Under the pieces are notes generated by a model that was not told the DNA's origin, did no database searches, and saw only the letters and a program-made list of their open reading frames with translations. Below, piece by piece: positions 1-8,746 of a stretch of 64,000 nt of DNA. This DNA comes from Lysinibacillus pakistanensis (lineage in GTDB: Bacteria > Bacillota > Bacilli > Bacillales_A > Planococcaceae), in contig BBDJ01000016.1 of NCBI GenBank assembly GCA_001312325.1, positions 1-64,000 on the forward strand. The letters are read 5' to 3'. The position numbers were made by a program, and so were the translations under genes. Within the stretch, counting starts at the first letter, position 1; each line of letters begins with the position of its first letter.

Positions 1-309
1 TTAATGTTAATGATTTCATATTCATCTATTTCTTTTCTACTCGCTTCTTTATGCGATGACTCTATGGTGTTTTGCAAGTGCAATGCGATTTTTATTAATA
101 CAAATGCTATAAAAAAAAGCAGCAAATAATACAAAGTATGCAGTCGCTTGAGTACCGTTAATTATGTAATTATAAGCATCTCCACCAACCAGGCATTGCG
201 TGATTTAAGTACCCTGGATTCAGGGTTTGAATAGAAAAATAATCTATAAAATCCCATGAAGAAAAAAAATAATACTAAGTATAAGTGATGCAATCGAGAG
301 ACCTTTCAT
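1..309 (-). CDS. small two-segment membrane protein, partial and frameshifted
   Basis: An ATG at 309 follows a good ribosome binding site (AGGAGA on the minus strand). The product begins MKGLSIASLILSI, a hydrophobic segment. A second hydrophobic stretch lies near residues 65-85, and the charged tail runs off the window start. Two runs of 8 A (about 111-118 and 262-269) each need one base removed to stay open, and one more single-base shift is needed near 180. Family not recognised; about 100 residues are visible. Inferred to be a membrane protein of unknown role. Confidence 0.5.
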
Positions 310-637
310 AATAACATCTCCTTTCTATATATGTAATTAATATATCAACAATACCTATTGTTGTCACTAAATAATAAATTTGTATGTAATTGATATTTAA
401 AGTAAATTTATTGGATTTTAATAAAAATGCAAAATGATAAATGATAAAAATTCACATTAAAATCTCAGCATAACAGATGAGATGGAGAGCTGAGTAAAAA
501 AAGTCTGTCCAAAATTAAGAAACAAGGTAAATTCTACAAATGAAGGTGGGCGAAATGGTTGGAGGTCGTAAGCCAATAAGCAAACCGAGCGACTATTGTC
601 CTTACCTGAGCGGTTCTTGCTGCCATCGTAATTATTA

Positions 638-784
638 TTAAAGTATTAAATGTAGCAGTGTTTTTTGATCAAACACTGGGGGATCAAGTGAAGATGTAAA
701 GAAGATCTCATCAACAATATCTTCACTCGCAATTGGTATTTTTTCAATCACTGAATTGTTATAAAAATCACGGAAAATTAACAT
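638..784 (-). CDS. possible 48-residue protein
   Basis: An open frame from ATG 784 to a stop at 638, starting MLIFRDFYNN and rich in acidic residues. An AGGAG lies about 13 bases upstream, which is rather far. No family recognised and no partner gene nearby. It could be the surviving N-terminus of a longer gene or chance coding. It is the only gene candidate in the 310-951 gap. Confidence 0.25.
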   Translation of the reverse strand: MLIFRDFYNNSVIEKIPIASEDIVDEIFFTSSLDPPVFDQKTLLHLIL

Positions 785-951
785 TTAATCTTATTTTCTC
801 CTAGAGCAATAGTGATTTGTTTCGAATATATCATTTAAAATTATTATAGTATGTTAAATATTGTAATTTGATGCTGTCGACTTTTCCCATTTAAGTATAA
901 TATCAGTAGAGATTTTTCTTAAAATAATAAGTGATTTGGAGGAGAATATGT

Positions 952-1374
952 ATGGCGATTTATGGTATTGGAGCTTCATATAGTGGGAAATTTGATAAAA
1001 CGAATGCATTTATTGAAAATAATTGTGCTTGTATAGGCTGGAGTGTAAATGATGCTCCTGCACTTCATCAAATCTTAAAGAAAATTAAGATAGGTGATTT
1101 TATTTATATTAAATCAATGTCAATAACTACGAAAGAGTTACATATTAAAGCAGTGGGTATTGTAATGGATGATAGTATAGAAGAAAAATCAGATTTAGGA
1201 CTTGGTATTACAGTTAAATGGCTCTGGAAGAATGAAGAAAAAGTACGTGTTTCATTGACAGAAGAAATGTATAAATATAATGTATATAACAATACTTTGT
1301 ATGAGGAATATTTCCATATAGTACAACATCAAGTACTTGAACTTGCATTTAAAAATATAAGAAATAACTCATGA
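952..1374 (+). CDS. PUA/EVE-like small protein
   Basis: Intact 140-residue protein. ATG 952 is preferred over the GTG at 931 because GGAGGAG ends 7 bases before it. It starts MAIYGIGASYSGKFDKTNAF. A segment reading KIKIGDFIYIKS around residue 40 resembles the strand-turn of PUA/EVE-like folds, so a nucleic-acid-associated role is possible. That is an inference from the motif and not a firm family call. Its stop overlaps the start of the next small ORF (ATGA at 1371-1374), so the two are translationally coupled. Its last third lies in a tandem duplication. Confidence 0.6.
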   Translation: MAIYGIGASYSGKFDKTNAFIENNCACIGWSVNDAPALHQILKKIKIGDFIYIKSMSITTKELHIKAVGIVMDDSIEEKSDLGLGITVKWLWKNEEKVRVSLTEEMYKYNVYNNTLYEEYFHIVQHQVLELAFKNIRNNS

Positions 1375-1598
1375 GCATTCCACAAGATATAACTCAAGAA
1401 CATCTTTTACAAGCCCTTGTATACATTCAAAACCATGGCGTTCAGCGCCTTGATGATCGTTTTATTGTTATCTTTGTAGAATCTAATTACTATAATAAAT
1501 TTCGGTGAAATTCAATTATATAAAGGGAGTGTAAAGGTGGACCTATTACTTTGGATAACTATTGGTTTCATAATAATTGGATTTGTTGTTCTCACTTC
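1303..1598 (+). repeat. tandem duplication, copy 1
   Basis: First unit of a direct tandem duplication of about 290 bp. It carries the end of the PUA-like gene, the 45-residue ORF at 1371 and the first 20 codons of the membrane protein gene that is complete in copy 2. The junction with copy 2 is at 1598/1599. Confidence 0.85.
1371..1508 (+). CDS. 45-residue protein, copy 1 (truncated relative of a larger N-terminal domain?)
   Basis: ATG overlaps the upstream stop. The product starts MSIPQDITQEHLLQALVYIQ. The opening resembles the N-terminal motif (MSIP..IT.EH.LQA) of larger DUF3578/McrB-like restriction-associated proteins, but this ORF ends after 45 codons. A 90%-similar second copy sits at 1659. 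I infer a coupled small gene or a truncated domain; the function is unknown. Confidence 0.45.
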   Translation: MSIPQDITQEHLLQALVYIQNHGVQRLDDRFIVIFVESNYYNKFR

Positions 1599-1617
1599 GA
1601 GGAATATTTCCATATAG
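1537..1617 (+). pseudogene. truncated start of small membrane protein (duplication remnant)
   Basis: The GTG and first 20 codons match the membrane protein at 1825 (MDLLLWITIGF...). The frame then runs across the duplication junction at 1598 into the copied end of the PUA-like gene and stops after 26 codons. A by-product of the duplication. Confidence 0.6.
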
Positions 1618-1886
1618 TTCAACGTAAAGTACTTGAACTTGCATTAAAAAAATAACTCATGAGCATTCCACAAAATATAACCCAAGAACATCTTTTACAA
1701 GCCATTGCATACATTCAAAAGCATGGCGTCCAGTACCTGGATGATCGGTTTATTGTTATCTTTGTAGAATCTAATTACTATAATAAATTGCGGTGAAATT
1801 CAATTATATAATGGGAGTGTAAAGGTGGACCTATTACTTTGGATAACTATTGGTTTCATAATAATTGGATTTGTTGTTCTCACTTC
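1599..1886 (+). repeat. tandem duplication, copy 2
   Basis: Second unit, 288 bp, starting with the same GAGGAATATTTCC as copy 1. It differs from copy 1 by scattered substitutions and one 8-base deletion near 1645, so the two copies have diverged since duplication. Confidence 0.85.
1659..1796 (+). CDS. 45-residue protein, copy 2
   Basis: Paralogue of the ORF at 1371 (MSIPQNITQEHLLQAIAYIQ), with the same length and end. Amino-acid changes between the copies are conservative and both frames stay open, which hints at some constraint. Function unknown. Confidence 0.4.
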   Translation: MSIPQNITQEHLLQAIAYIQKHGVQYLDDRFIVIFVESNYYNKLR

Positions 1887-2055
1887 TATGAAAAAAGGTA
1901 TGGAAAGTAAGGTCGCTTTTATAAAAGCAAATATGGAAGACGAGGGAAATTCATCAAAAGCTAAATCCGTAATTTGGTGGTTATGGAGTACCACTGCTTG
2001 GGGGATAGTGAGTATGTTTCTTGTTGTTTGGTGTTTTCACAATCACTTTGGATAA
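1825..2055 (+). CDS. small membrane protein
   Basis: Intact 76 residues from GTG 1825 after a GGGAGTG ribosome binding site. Two hydrophobic segments (residues 3-20 and about 50-70) flank a short polar loop (KKGMESKVAFIKAN). Family not recognised. Its 5' end is duplicated upstream at 1537. Confidence 0.6.
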   Translation: MDLLLWITIGFIIIGFVVLTSMKKGMESKVAFIKANMEDEGNSSKAKSVIWWLWSTTAWGIVSMFLVVWCFHNHFG

Positions 2056-2197
2056 TTGTGGCTTTAAATGTGCAAAAAAAACAGGTACTTTTGTATTAAT
2101 CGTCTGAAGTATTACTGTAATGTCTATTCTTGAATAATAAATACTATATATAATAAATTCAATAAACGTTCCCAAATGAAAGCTAGGAAATGACTTT

Positions 2198-2238
2198 AAA
2201 ACCACAAATGTTGTTAAATCACCGTTTCGTGGTTTTTT
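2198..2238 (+). terminator. candidate rho-independent terminator
   Basis: AAAACCAC pairs with GTGGTTTT across a 23-base loop, followed by a T run. Weak because of the long loop, but well placed after the small genes. Confidence 0.35.
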
Positions 2239-2409
2239 TATGAACATTATTTATTCTTTTTTTATACAGGTGGCGTAAATGGTTGATATAGCAGTATGTC
2301 GTTTTTTTAAATGAGCACCTAGTCTTTTTTTATATTATTTTTTTTACTTGGATCACAAAAAAAGTCACATTTCCCCCGAAAACCAGCGAAATTAGATAAA
2401 AGCATGTTT

Positions 2410-2439
2410 TTGTACATTCGTGAGAAACCTTGCTATAAT
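2410..2439 (+). promoter_or_regulatory. sigma-A promoter of brxA
   Basis: TTGTAC at 2410-2415 and TATAAT at 2434-2439 with an 18-base spacer, 35 bases before the brxA start. Confidence 0.55.
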
Positions 2440-2474
2440 AAGCTTTGCGAATACATATGAAAGAGGGTAAAAGC

Positions 2475-2906
2475 ATGAACGCTTACGATGAATATATGAA
2501 GCAGGTTGTGAAACCGATGCGTGAGGAGCTGGTTGGGGCTGGCTTTACGGAGCTGACGACGGCTGATGCGGTGAATGAATTTATGGCGGAGACGAAGGGG
2601 ACTTCGTTGGTGGTGATTAACTCGGTTTGTGGTTGTGCGGCGGGGCTGGCACGTCCGGCAGCTCGTGAGGCTGTGACGGCGGTGAAGCCTGATCATCTGG
2701 TAACGGTTTTTGCAGGTCAGGATCCAGAGGCGACTGCAGCGATGCGTAGTTATTTTGAGGATGTCCCACCAAGCTCACCTTCAATGGCGATTTTAAAGGA
2801 TGGGGAATTAGCATACTTTATTCCACGTGAACAAATTGAAGGGTTTCCAGTGGAACAAATCGTTACTCATTTAACAGGTGTTTTAGAGCAAACATGCGAG
2901 AAATAA
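2475..2906 (+). CDS. brxA: bacilliredoxin BrxA (YphP/YqiW family)
   Basis: Intact, 143 residues. ATG 2475 follows AAAGAGGG. The family active-site motif CGC is seen in NSVCGCAAGLARPAA near residue 52. The start (YMKQVV.PMREEL.GAGF) and FIPR.QIEG are closer to BrxA than BrxB. BrxA removes bacillithiol from S-bacillithiolated cytosolic proteins after oxidative stress; the first Cys is the attacking residue. The next gene starts inside its last codons (ATG 2894), so they form a two-gene operon. Confidence 0.93.
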   Translation: MNAYDEYMKQVVKPMREELVGAGFTELTTADAVNEFMAETKGTSLVVINSVCGCAAGLARPAAREAVTAVKPDHLVTVFAGQDPEATAAMRSYFEDVPPSSPSMAILKDGELAYFIPREQIEGFPVEQIVTHLTGVLEQTCEK

Positions 2907-3691
2907 AGACTATTGTTACGACAGCGGGCAGACCAGACGATGTATCGATGGCGCTCGCTGCTTTTGCCTGTAATGAATTAGGGGCTTTCTTTGAGCCACG
3001 AAAAAAAACGTTCTATTCGTAAAATCTCGGAGGAACATCAGGCACATGTAATAGTTGCTGGAAAAAAATCGCTTTGAATACTATGCTTTGGGCACAAATG
3101 AACCATTTTTCTTCCATCCCAATTCAGCAGCATTTCGCTTAAAGCGTGTAGCTCGTGGAGAAGAGGAGCCATTTTTAGAAGCGGCACAGCTGGAAATAGG
3201 CGATTCACTGCTTGATTGTACACTTGGACTTGCTGCGGATGCTATGCTTGCCGCATATACAGTTGGTGGAAAAGGGCGTGTCGTGGGGCTTGAGGCAAAT
3301 CCAAATGTGGCGTTTATTGTCAAACAGGGGGTGCAAACCTATGATACAACAGAGCTACCATTAACTGCGTGTATGCGTCATATTGAGGTAGTTCAAGATG
3401 AAGCCACTCGTTACTTGAAAAAATTGCCGGACAAATCTTTTGATGTTGTCTATATGGACCCAATGTTTGAGGAGATTATTGATGAAGCTACTAATTTTGA
3501 GGCGCTCCGAATAGCTGGAGAGCATGCTTCATTAACAGATGAATGGGTATGTGAAGCAAAACGTGTGGCGAAAAAAACGGGTTGTGTTAAAAGCTCATTT
3601 TCGTTCAGAATGGTTTGCCAAGTATCAGTTTCAACGATATGAGCGATTGACGGCAAAATTTCATTATGGTGTGATGAATACATCTAACTAA
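2894..3691 (+). CDS. class I SAM-dependent methyltransferase (frameshifted)
   Basis: A 264-residue product after removing one A from each of three runs (3001-3008, 3062-3068, 3571-3577). The SAM-binding motif is DCTLGLAADAM followed by GLEAN, with catalytic-type VYMDPMF further on, a layout like RsmJ-type rRNA methyltransferases. The ATG overlaps brxA. The starts at 3055 or later are internal. The substrate cannot be told from sequence alone; an RNA base is my guess from the DPMF motif. Confidence 0.75.
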
Positions 3692-3830
3692 TAAAGAAGG
3701 AGCATTTAGTAATATTTTTGCTAAAGCTCCTTCTTTTTATTTTATAATTCAAAATATGGTAATATAAAGAATAAGAGAATCCCTTTCTTTATAAAGAAAT
3801 TGCTTGAAAATAAATACGGAGGTGATTTCT

Positions 3831-4045
3831 ATAGATTCAAAAGATACACCACAAGAAAAAAAGAGAACATTTAAGACAAAAAGAGTTAAAAAATAATCCT
3901 TTAGGCTCTTTAAATGAAGGATTAAACCGTGCAGAAAATGGAAATCTAGTAGATGTTTCTGGTGGCATGGGTTGGAAAGGTATGGTTTTTTTTAATTGTA
4001 GTGCTGTTTATTGGTTATATTATTTATAGTTACTTCTATACGTAA
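3831..4045 (+). CDS. DUF6366 family small membrane protein (frameshifted, odd start codon)
   Basis: With one base removed from the A run at 3856-3862 and one from the T run at 3986-3993, this reads as a 70-residue protein: a charged DTPQEKREHLRQ..LKNNP region, then VSGGMGWKG, then one C-terminal membrane segment. This layout fits DUF6366. A perfect ribosome binding site (GGAGGTGAT, 3818-3826) precedes ATA at 3831, with no ATG at the expected spacing. GTG 3822 is in frame but overlaps the ribosome binding site. Confidence 0.6.
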
Positions 4046-4084
4046 AAAAACTTCCTATTATAAAGATGAAAGGAGAAATTAACT

Positions 4085-4162
4085 ATGACACCAGAGAAAA
4101 TTCCTCGTTAAGCTCGTGGACCACCTTGGGCAATTATCATCGCCATCCTATACTACATTTAA
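4085..4162 (+). pseudogene. 26-codon hydrophobic peptide with in-frame stop
   Basis: AAAGGAGA then ATG 4085, reading MTPEKIPR, stop, ARGPPWAIIIAILYY. The in-frame TAA at codon 9 lies in what otherwise resembles a small membrane peptide. It may be a one-base change (AAA to TAA). Low confidence. Confidence 0.25.
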
Positions 4163-4178
4163 AAGGAGAGACTTGATA

Positions 4179-4938
4179 ATGGGTCCAAGTAAAATGACTA
4201 GAGAAGATAAAATGAATATTGTAATGACGATTGTTGATCAGCTTTTAATGAAATATGGTGAAAAGGTAAAAGCAATTGGATTGTATGGTTCTTTGGCTAG
4301 AAAAACAGATGGGCCATATTCTGATATTGAAATGAAATGTGTACTCCATTCTTTAAAAGAGAGTTTTTCCTATGAGTGGACGGCAGGGGATTGGAAAGCA
4401 GAAATCAACTTTGATGATGGGGAATCGATTTTAGTAGAAGCAGCGAGTGTTGATGAAGAATGGCCACTAACACATGGTCAATTTTTTTGATATTCTTCCT
4501 CTCTATGACCCGGATTCATTTTTCCAAAGCCTTAAAGAAAACATAACATCCATAGATTCATCTGTTTTTAAAGAAGTGATTTGCCAGACACTGGTAGAAG
4601 AAATGTATGAGTATATGGGAAAAATCCGAAATATTCAAGTTCAGGGCCCTGACTCATTTTTACCCATTTTAGCGATGAATCTAGCCATGGGAGGGGCCAT
4701 GATTGTTGGCCTACACCATCAACGATGTTATACTACCTCTGCCCAGGTTCTTCCAGAATCCTTAACATTTACAGATCAACCAAAAGAATTTGCTAGTTTA
4801 TGCGAAATGGTGATGACCGGCAATCTTTCGAATCCACAACATATTATTATAGTCTGCGAAAGATTTTGGGAATCACTCGTATCATGGTCTACACAGCACG
4901 GATATAAGATGAACGTTTCACAGGGAATACCCTGGTAA
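4179..4938 (+). CDS. ANT(4')-type aminoglycoside nucleotidyltransferase (frameshifted)
   Basis: 252 residues once the T run 4482-4488 is cut from 7 to 6, the same length class as ANT(4')-Ia/AadD (kanamycin nucleotidyltransferase, about 253). The N-terminal nucleotidyltransferase motif is GLYGSLARKTD..YSDIEMKC, with GS and DxE metal ligands. WPLTHGQFF and the C-terminal helical domain (VEEMYEYMGKIRNIQVQGP, HHQRCYTTSA, HGYKMNVS..IPW) track the family throughout. The enzyme transfers AMP to the 4'-hydroxyl of kanamycin, tobramycin and similar drugs. ATG 4179 follows AAAGGAGAG. No plasmid or IS flanks it, so I infer a chromosomal homologue. Resistance is not shown by sequence. Confidence 0.88.
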
Positions 4939-5012
4939 TTTTAATTCTTTACTCTTTGGAAATAATATGTTATAATTAATACCGTGCTATTTTAGGTGGC
5001 ATATTTCCGTAA

Positions 5013-5228
5013 TCTGGCATTCTGCTTTTTGTTTTTGAGGATACTTATTCACACTGGCGCATGCTTTGGGGCTGCAAGGACGCAAAAGAAGGTTGGGTTT
5101 GCGTTGCTTAAGTTAGAAGGCACACAGTGGAATTTTACCGCGGTGATGAAACAATTATGTTTCAAGATAATATTCCCCAGATGATTGGGTTGAGACTTTT
5201 TACAATTTACGAAAATGTTACCTATTAA
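5013..5228 (+). pseudogene. decayed ORF of unknown family
   Basis: The frame from about 5013 reads ...DTYSHWRMLWGCKDAKEGW, hits TAA at 5109, then continues VRRHTVEFYRGDET to a stop at 5228. The coding-like composition on both sides of the nonsense codon suggests a relic. No start or family recognised. Confidence 0.3.
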
Positions 5229-5233
5229 ATACT

Positions 5234-5272
5234 AAAGGGGTGGCTTCGCAATCGCGAGGCTACCCCTTGTCC
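5234..5272 (+). terminator. GC-rich hairpin
   Basis: AGGGGTGGCTTCGC pairs with GCGAGGCTACCCCT around a 4-base loop. It is strong but lacks a T tail. Confidence 0.5.
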
Positions 5273-5281
5273 AATTTAGAA

Positions 5282-5313
5282 GCCTTTCGCTCAGATGAAC
5301 GAAAGGTTTTTTG
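5282..5313 (+). terminator. rho-independent terminator
   Basis: GCCTTTCG...CGAAAGG stem followed by six T. Confidence 0.75.
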
Positions 5314-5409
5314 ATGTTTGTTGGTATATATTACCCTTTTACTCCAATTCTACTTTACGTCATAATGTAGTTAGAATTTTAATAAAATTTTGATAAGGGT
5401 GAGGATGCA

Positions 5410-6250
5410 ATGAGAGATGTAAACACAATATCAATGACTATTATTGAGCAATTAACAAAGAAGGCACAGGACCTAGAGGAAAGCATTGACACACTTATAG
5501 CACTATATTGTCAAGAAAGGATGATTTATCGATTATCGATTTCTTCCTATCAAGATCAATTTTGGCTTGCAGGAGATTCTTTATTGTTCGCTGTAACAGA
5601 AGGTTTTATAAAACCACCAAAAAAATACTAAACTTGCAGCTAAAACAGTTGCTTATCAAATAGATATTATAAAGCAAGCATTCAAGGAGATTTGTTCAAT
5701 GGAGGGGCAAGAAGATGGAATTGAATTTTTATGGGATGAAGTGACGATCTCTTCAGAAAATGACGGTCTGTTTATTAAAATACCAGCGATCCTGGCTCAT
5801 TTGAAAACATACATAACATTACAGATTAACTCTAGGGAAAATACTCCTGTGGCATTAAAAACAATGGCTTATCCAACATTGCTCCAAACGGCTTCCCCTG
5901 TACTGATAATAGAAGCTCCTGAGTATGTGATTGCATCTAAATTTATAGAAATATATAAAACCCCTACTTTAGATACGACAATAAATGCCATTCAGACAAT
6001 TTTTGCATTGATTAATACACAGACAATAGAGGGGCGTGTCCTACAGGAATGTATTGCTACTTTATTTGATCAACAGCGACTCACTATAGAAAAGGACCAT
6101 GCATTTTTTATGAGACAATACCTGCAACAAGCCACATCTGAAATAGTTTCAAGGCAAGTACAGAAATTCCTAAGTCCCGTCTATGATGTGATTTTACAGG
6201 AAGAAGAATTTTTCAAGCATTGGGATTGTAAACAACTAAAATGGCGTTAA
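5410..6250 (+). CDS. AbiEii-like nucleotidyltransferase homologue, degenerate (frameshifted)
   Basis: Joining the frames at the A run 5619-5625 gives 279 residues. The order of motifs follows the AbiEii/AbiGii toxin family: QERMIYRLS...QFWLAGDSLLFAVT (family: ..GG.LL.A), an FKEIC helix, YPTLL, then EYVIASKFIEIYK (family: E.V.AEK). The region that should carry the catalytic DxD (TKDIDLL) instead reads KPPKNTKLAAKT. The nucleotidyltransferase core therefore looks inactive as written. AbiEii is the toxin of type IV abortive-infection systems, but no AbiEi antitoxin gene is adjacent. ATG 5410 is preceded by AAGGGTGAGG. Confidence 0.6.
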
Positions 6251-6257
6251 AAAAAGG

Positions 6258-6285
6258 AAAAGTCCGTGATTTTGCGGACTTTTTT
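6258..6285 (+). terminator. rho-independent terminator
   Basis: AAAGTCCG, 8-base loop, CGGACTTTTTT, directly after the AbiEii-like gene. Confidence 0.8.
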
Positions 6286-6446
6286 GTATAAGAGATAATG
6301 AATTATTTTGTGTAACGTTAAATAAAACATAAAAGTTTAATAGCCCCACCTTTAACCGTTTCCAATATCTATGATGCTACCAAAAGCCCCAGTACTTATA
6401 ACCAAGCAATATGAGCAACGAAATTTTTTTTATTGGAATAATGAGG

Positions 6447-6488
6447 AAGTCCGATTTCTTGATTTTAATGTTGAGAAATTGGGCTTTT
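6447..6488 (+). terminator. terminator-like hairpin
   Basis: AAGTCCGATTTCT pairs with AGAAATTGGGCTT through wobble pairs and is followed by T7. It may belong to a deleted gene; 6286-6620 shows no coding. Confidence 0.4.
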
Positions 6489-6624
6489 TTTATTTAAAAA
6501 AATAAATCCTAAAGTGACAACATTAATTCGAGCACGTTAAGAAAATGTTCATCTTCAGAGTTTTTGCTACTATGTTTTGATAGAATAGATTTACCAAACT
6601 TTTGAATTTTTGGAGCGAATACAA

Positions 6625-6696
6625 TTGAAAATTAACAAAGGAAATGTCTACAAGTTTTTAGATTGGACATATGAAAAGCTCTTAATAGAAATATAA
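6625..6696 (+). pseudogene. N-terminal fragment of EcsC-like protein
   Basis: TTG 6625 after TGGAGCG reads MKINKGNVYKFLDWTYEKLL and stops. The start matches the typical opening of EcsC-family proteins (..VY..LDW.Y.KA), which normally run past 200 residues. I infer a truncated relic. Confidence 0.4.
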
Positions 6697-6701
6697 GGTG
6701 A

Positions 6702-6833
6702 GATGCTACTATAGACAAAGCAACAACTGATGGTTTATGTCGTTATTTTTTTCGATTTGCTCGTCCAAAACTATATGAATCTGACGTCAGAAGAGCCCGC
6801 ATATTAAAGAAAAAAAATAAGGAGCCTATATAA
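6702..6833 (+). pseudogene. C-terminal remnant upstream of vanR-like gene
   Basis: An open frame without a start, ending ...LCRYFFRFARPKLYESDV and a basic tail, whose TAA overlaps the ATG of the response regulator (TAATG, 6831-6835). The overlap suggests a lost upstream gene once co-translated with it. Family unknown. Confidence 0.35.
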
Positions 6834-7525
6834 TGAATGAGAAAATACTAATTATTGAAGATGAAAAAGAAATTACTGATTTAATAGAAATGTTCTTACA
6901 AAATGAAAATTTTCAAGTATTTAAGTGCTATTCTTCACGGGACGCTCTTATGCTTATTAAAAACGAAAGCTTTGATTTGGCAATTTTAGATGTGATGTTG
7001 CCAGATGGAAATGGATTTGAATTGTGTAAATTAATTCGTGAAAAACATACTTATCCTATCATTATACTTACTTCTAAAACAGAGGGAATAGATCGTGTTA
7101 CAGGATTATCATTGGGTGCAGATGATTACGTTACAAAACCTTTCTTGCCACTTGAATTAGTAGCAAGGGTAAAGGCTCAATTAAGGAGAGTGCATCATTA
7201 TGACGGGAAAGAAAACAATACATCGGAAACCATTATGGTAATGGGCCTTTTTCTAAATAAAACTTCCCATGTATGTAATTTAAACGACAAAACAATTAAG
7301 TTGACACCGACAGAGTTTTCTATATTATGGCTTTTGTGCAAGAACAGAGGAAAAGTTTTTAGCGCAGACGAAATTTTTCGCCAGGTATGGGGTGAGAAAT
7401 ATTTTAAAAACAGTAGAAATACAGTAATGGTTCAAATTAGGCATATAAGAGAGAAGCTAAATGATACTGGAAATAAGCCGGAATTTATAAAAACTATATG
7501 GGGAGTAGGATATATCATTGAATAA
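6833..7525 (+). CDS. VanR-like OmpR-family response regulator
   Basis: Intact, 230 residues. Receiver domain residues 1-120 with acidic pocket EDE, phosphoacceptor in LAILDVMLPDG, conserved T in IIILTSK and K in VTKPF. C-terminal winged-helix DNA-binding domain with LTPTEFSILWLL and the ending FIKTIWGVGYIIE. Similarity to VanR extends along the receiver (KHTYPIIIL, GADDYVTKPF.PLELVARVKAQLRR). It overlaps the kinase gene by 8 bases. No vanHAX genes follow, so glycopeptide resistance cannot be inferred. Confidence 0.9.
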   Translation: MNEKILIIEDEKEITDLIEMFLQNENFQVFKCYSSRDALMLIKNESFDLAILDVMLPDGNGFELCKLIREKHTYPIIILTSKTEGIDRVTGLSLGADDYVTKPFLPLELVARVKAQLRRVHHYDGKENNTSETIMVMGLFLNKTSHVCNLNDKTIKLTPTEFSILWLLCKNRGKVFSADEIFRQVWGEKYFKNSRNTVMVQIRHIREKLNDTGNKPEFIKTIWGVGYIIE

Positions 7526-8632
7526 GAGGTTTTCAAAAAAATATAAACAAACATTATTGCTTCGGCATTTAATATGGGCAATTACTGTATTAGTTATTTT
7601 TGCAATTGCTTATTTGATCATAATGATTGCATGTTCAGACAATTTTTATATTCTTCTTGAAAAAGTGGTAGGCTACAATTTAGCGTATTTAATTCATCGC
7701 TATGAACCGGCAGTTATTCTTTTTATTATTGTAACATCACAATTATTGGTATGGATTGGAGTTGAATGGCATTCCTCACGGAAGATTATGAAAATCATGG
7801 ACAGTATGGACTTTATTTTAGATAATTCTGCAGACGATATTGTATTGCCTGCTGAATTTTCGGATTTGCAAAATTGGCTCAATCTTTTAAAAACTCGAAA
7901 TAGAGAACAACAGCATTTAATAGAAATTGAAGTGCAGAAAAAATCTGATACTCTTACCTATCTTGCTCATGATATAAGAACCCCACTTGCTTCTGTTATT
8001 GGATATTTAAGCCTTTTATGTGAAGCACCAGATATGCCACCGGAAAACCGGAAAAAGTTCATAAGAACAACTTTTGAAAAAGCACTGAAATTTGAAAATT
8101 TGATAGATGAATTTTTTTGATATTACACGTTACAGCCTATCAGACAAAGCATTAGTAAAAAAAAGAAACTGATTTGTGCTTTTTAATTGAACAAATAGCT
8201 GATGAGTTCTATCCGTTTCTACAACAAAAAGGACTATGCTTAAATTTAGATCTTGCTGACGATTTATTTATTGCTGTTGAGGCGGAAAAAAATTGCAAGA
8301 GTCTTTAACAATGTGATAAAAAAATGCAATCGCATATAGTTACCCGCAAACTGTTATCGAAGTAACAGCAAAGAAATCAAGCGAATGTATAATCGCGAAA
8401 ATTAAAAATCATGGTGAAACTATTCCGAATGATAAATTAGAACGTATATTTGATAAATTTTTTTCGTACAGACGAATTTGAGAAATCTGATATAGGCGGT
8501 GCAGGACTTGGATTAGCAATTGCAAAGGAGATTATGAGAATACATAATGGAACAATCACCGCAGAAAGCTTTGAAGAAAATACTGTTTTTACGATTACTT
8601 TGCCTATCAATAATAATAGGCCAGAGGGATAA
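7518..8632 (+). CDS. VanS-like sensor histidine kinase (frameshifted)
   Basis: 369 residues after five single-base repairs (runs at 8112-8118, 8157-8164, 8286-8292, 8318-8324, 8458-8464). Two membrane segments (about 15-40 and 60-82), a linker, phosphoacceptor His in YLAHDIRTPLASVIGYL, N box VFNNVIKNAI, F box LERIFDKFFRTD and G box GGAGLGLAIAKEI. It starts at TTG 7518 inside the regulator gene. All catalytic boxes are present after repair, so the kinase is probably functional in the organism. Confidence 0.85.
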
Positions 8633-8746
8633 GAAAAAAATAAGATTTTCAAAAGAAATATAAAATCAACGGTTTATTTTTATTGAGTATGATTGTACCA
8701 AATAAAAGTAAACCGTTTCTATATGGTACTTTCATGTGGAGGAATT

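Noticed and set aside
8112..8464. Programmed ribosomal frameshifting at A/T slippery runs
   Set aside because: The same kind of break occurs in unrelated genes throughout the window, several times within single genes such as thrS and vanS-like, always in runs of 7-8. That is not how recoding sites are distributed.
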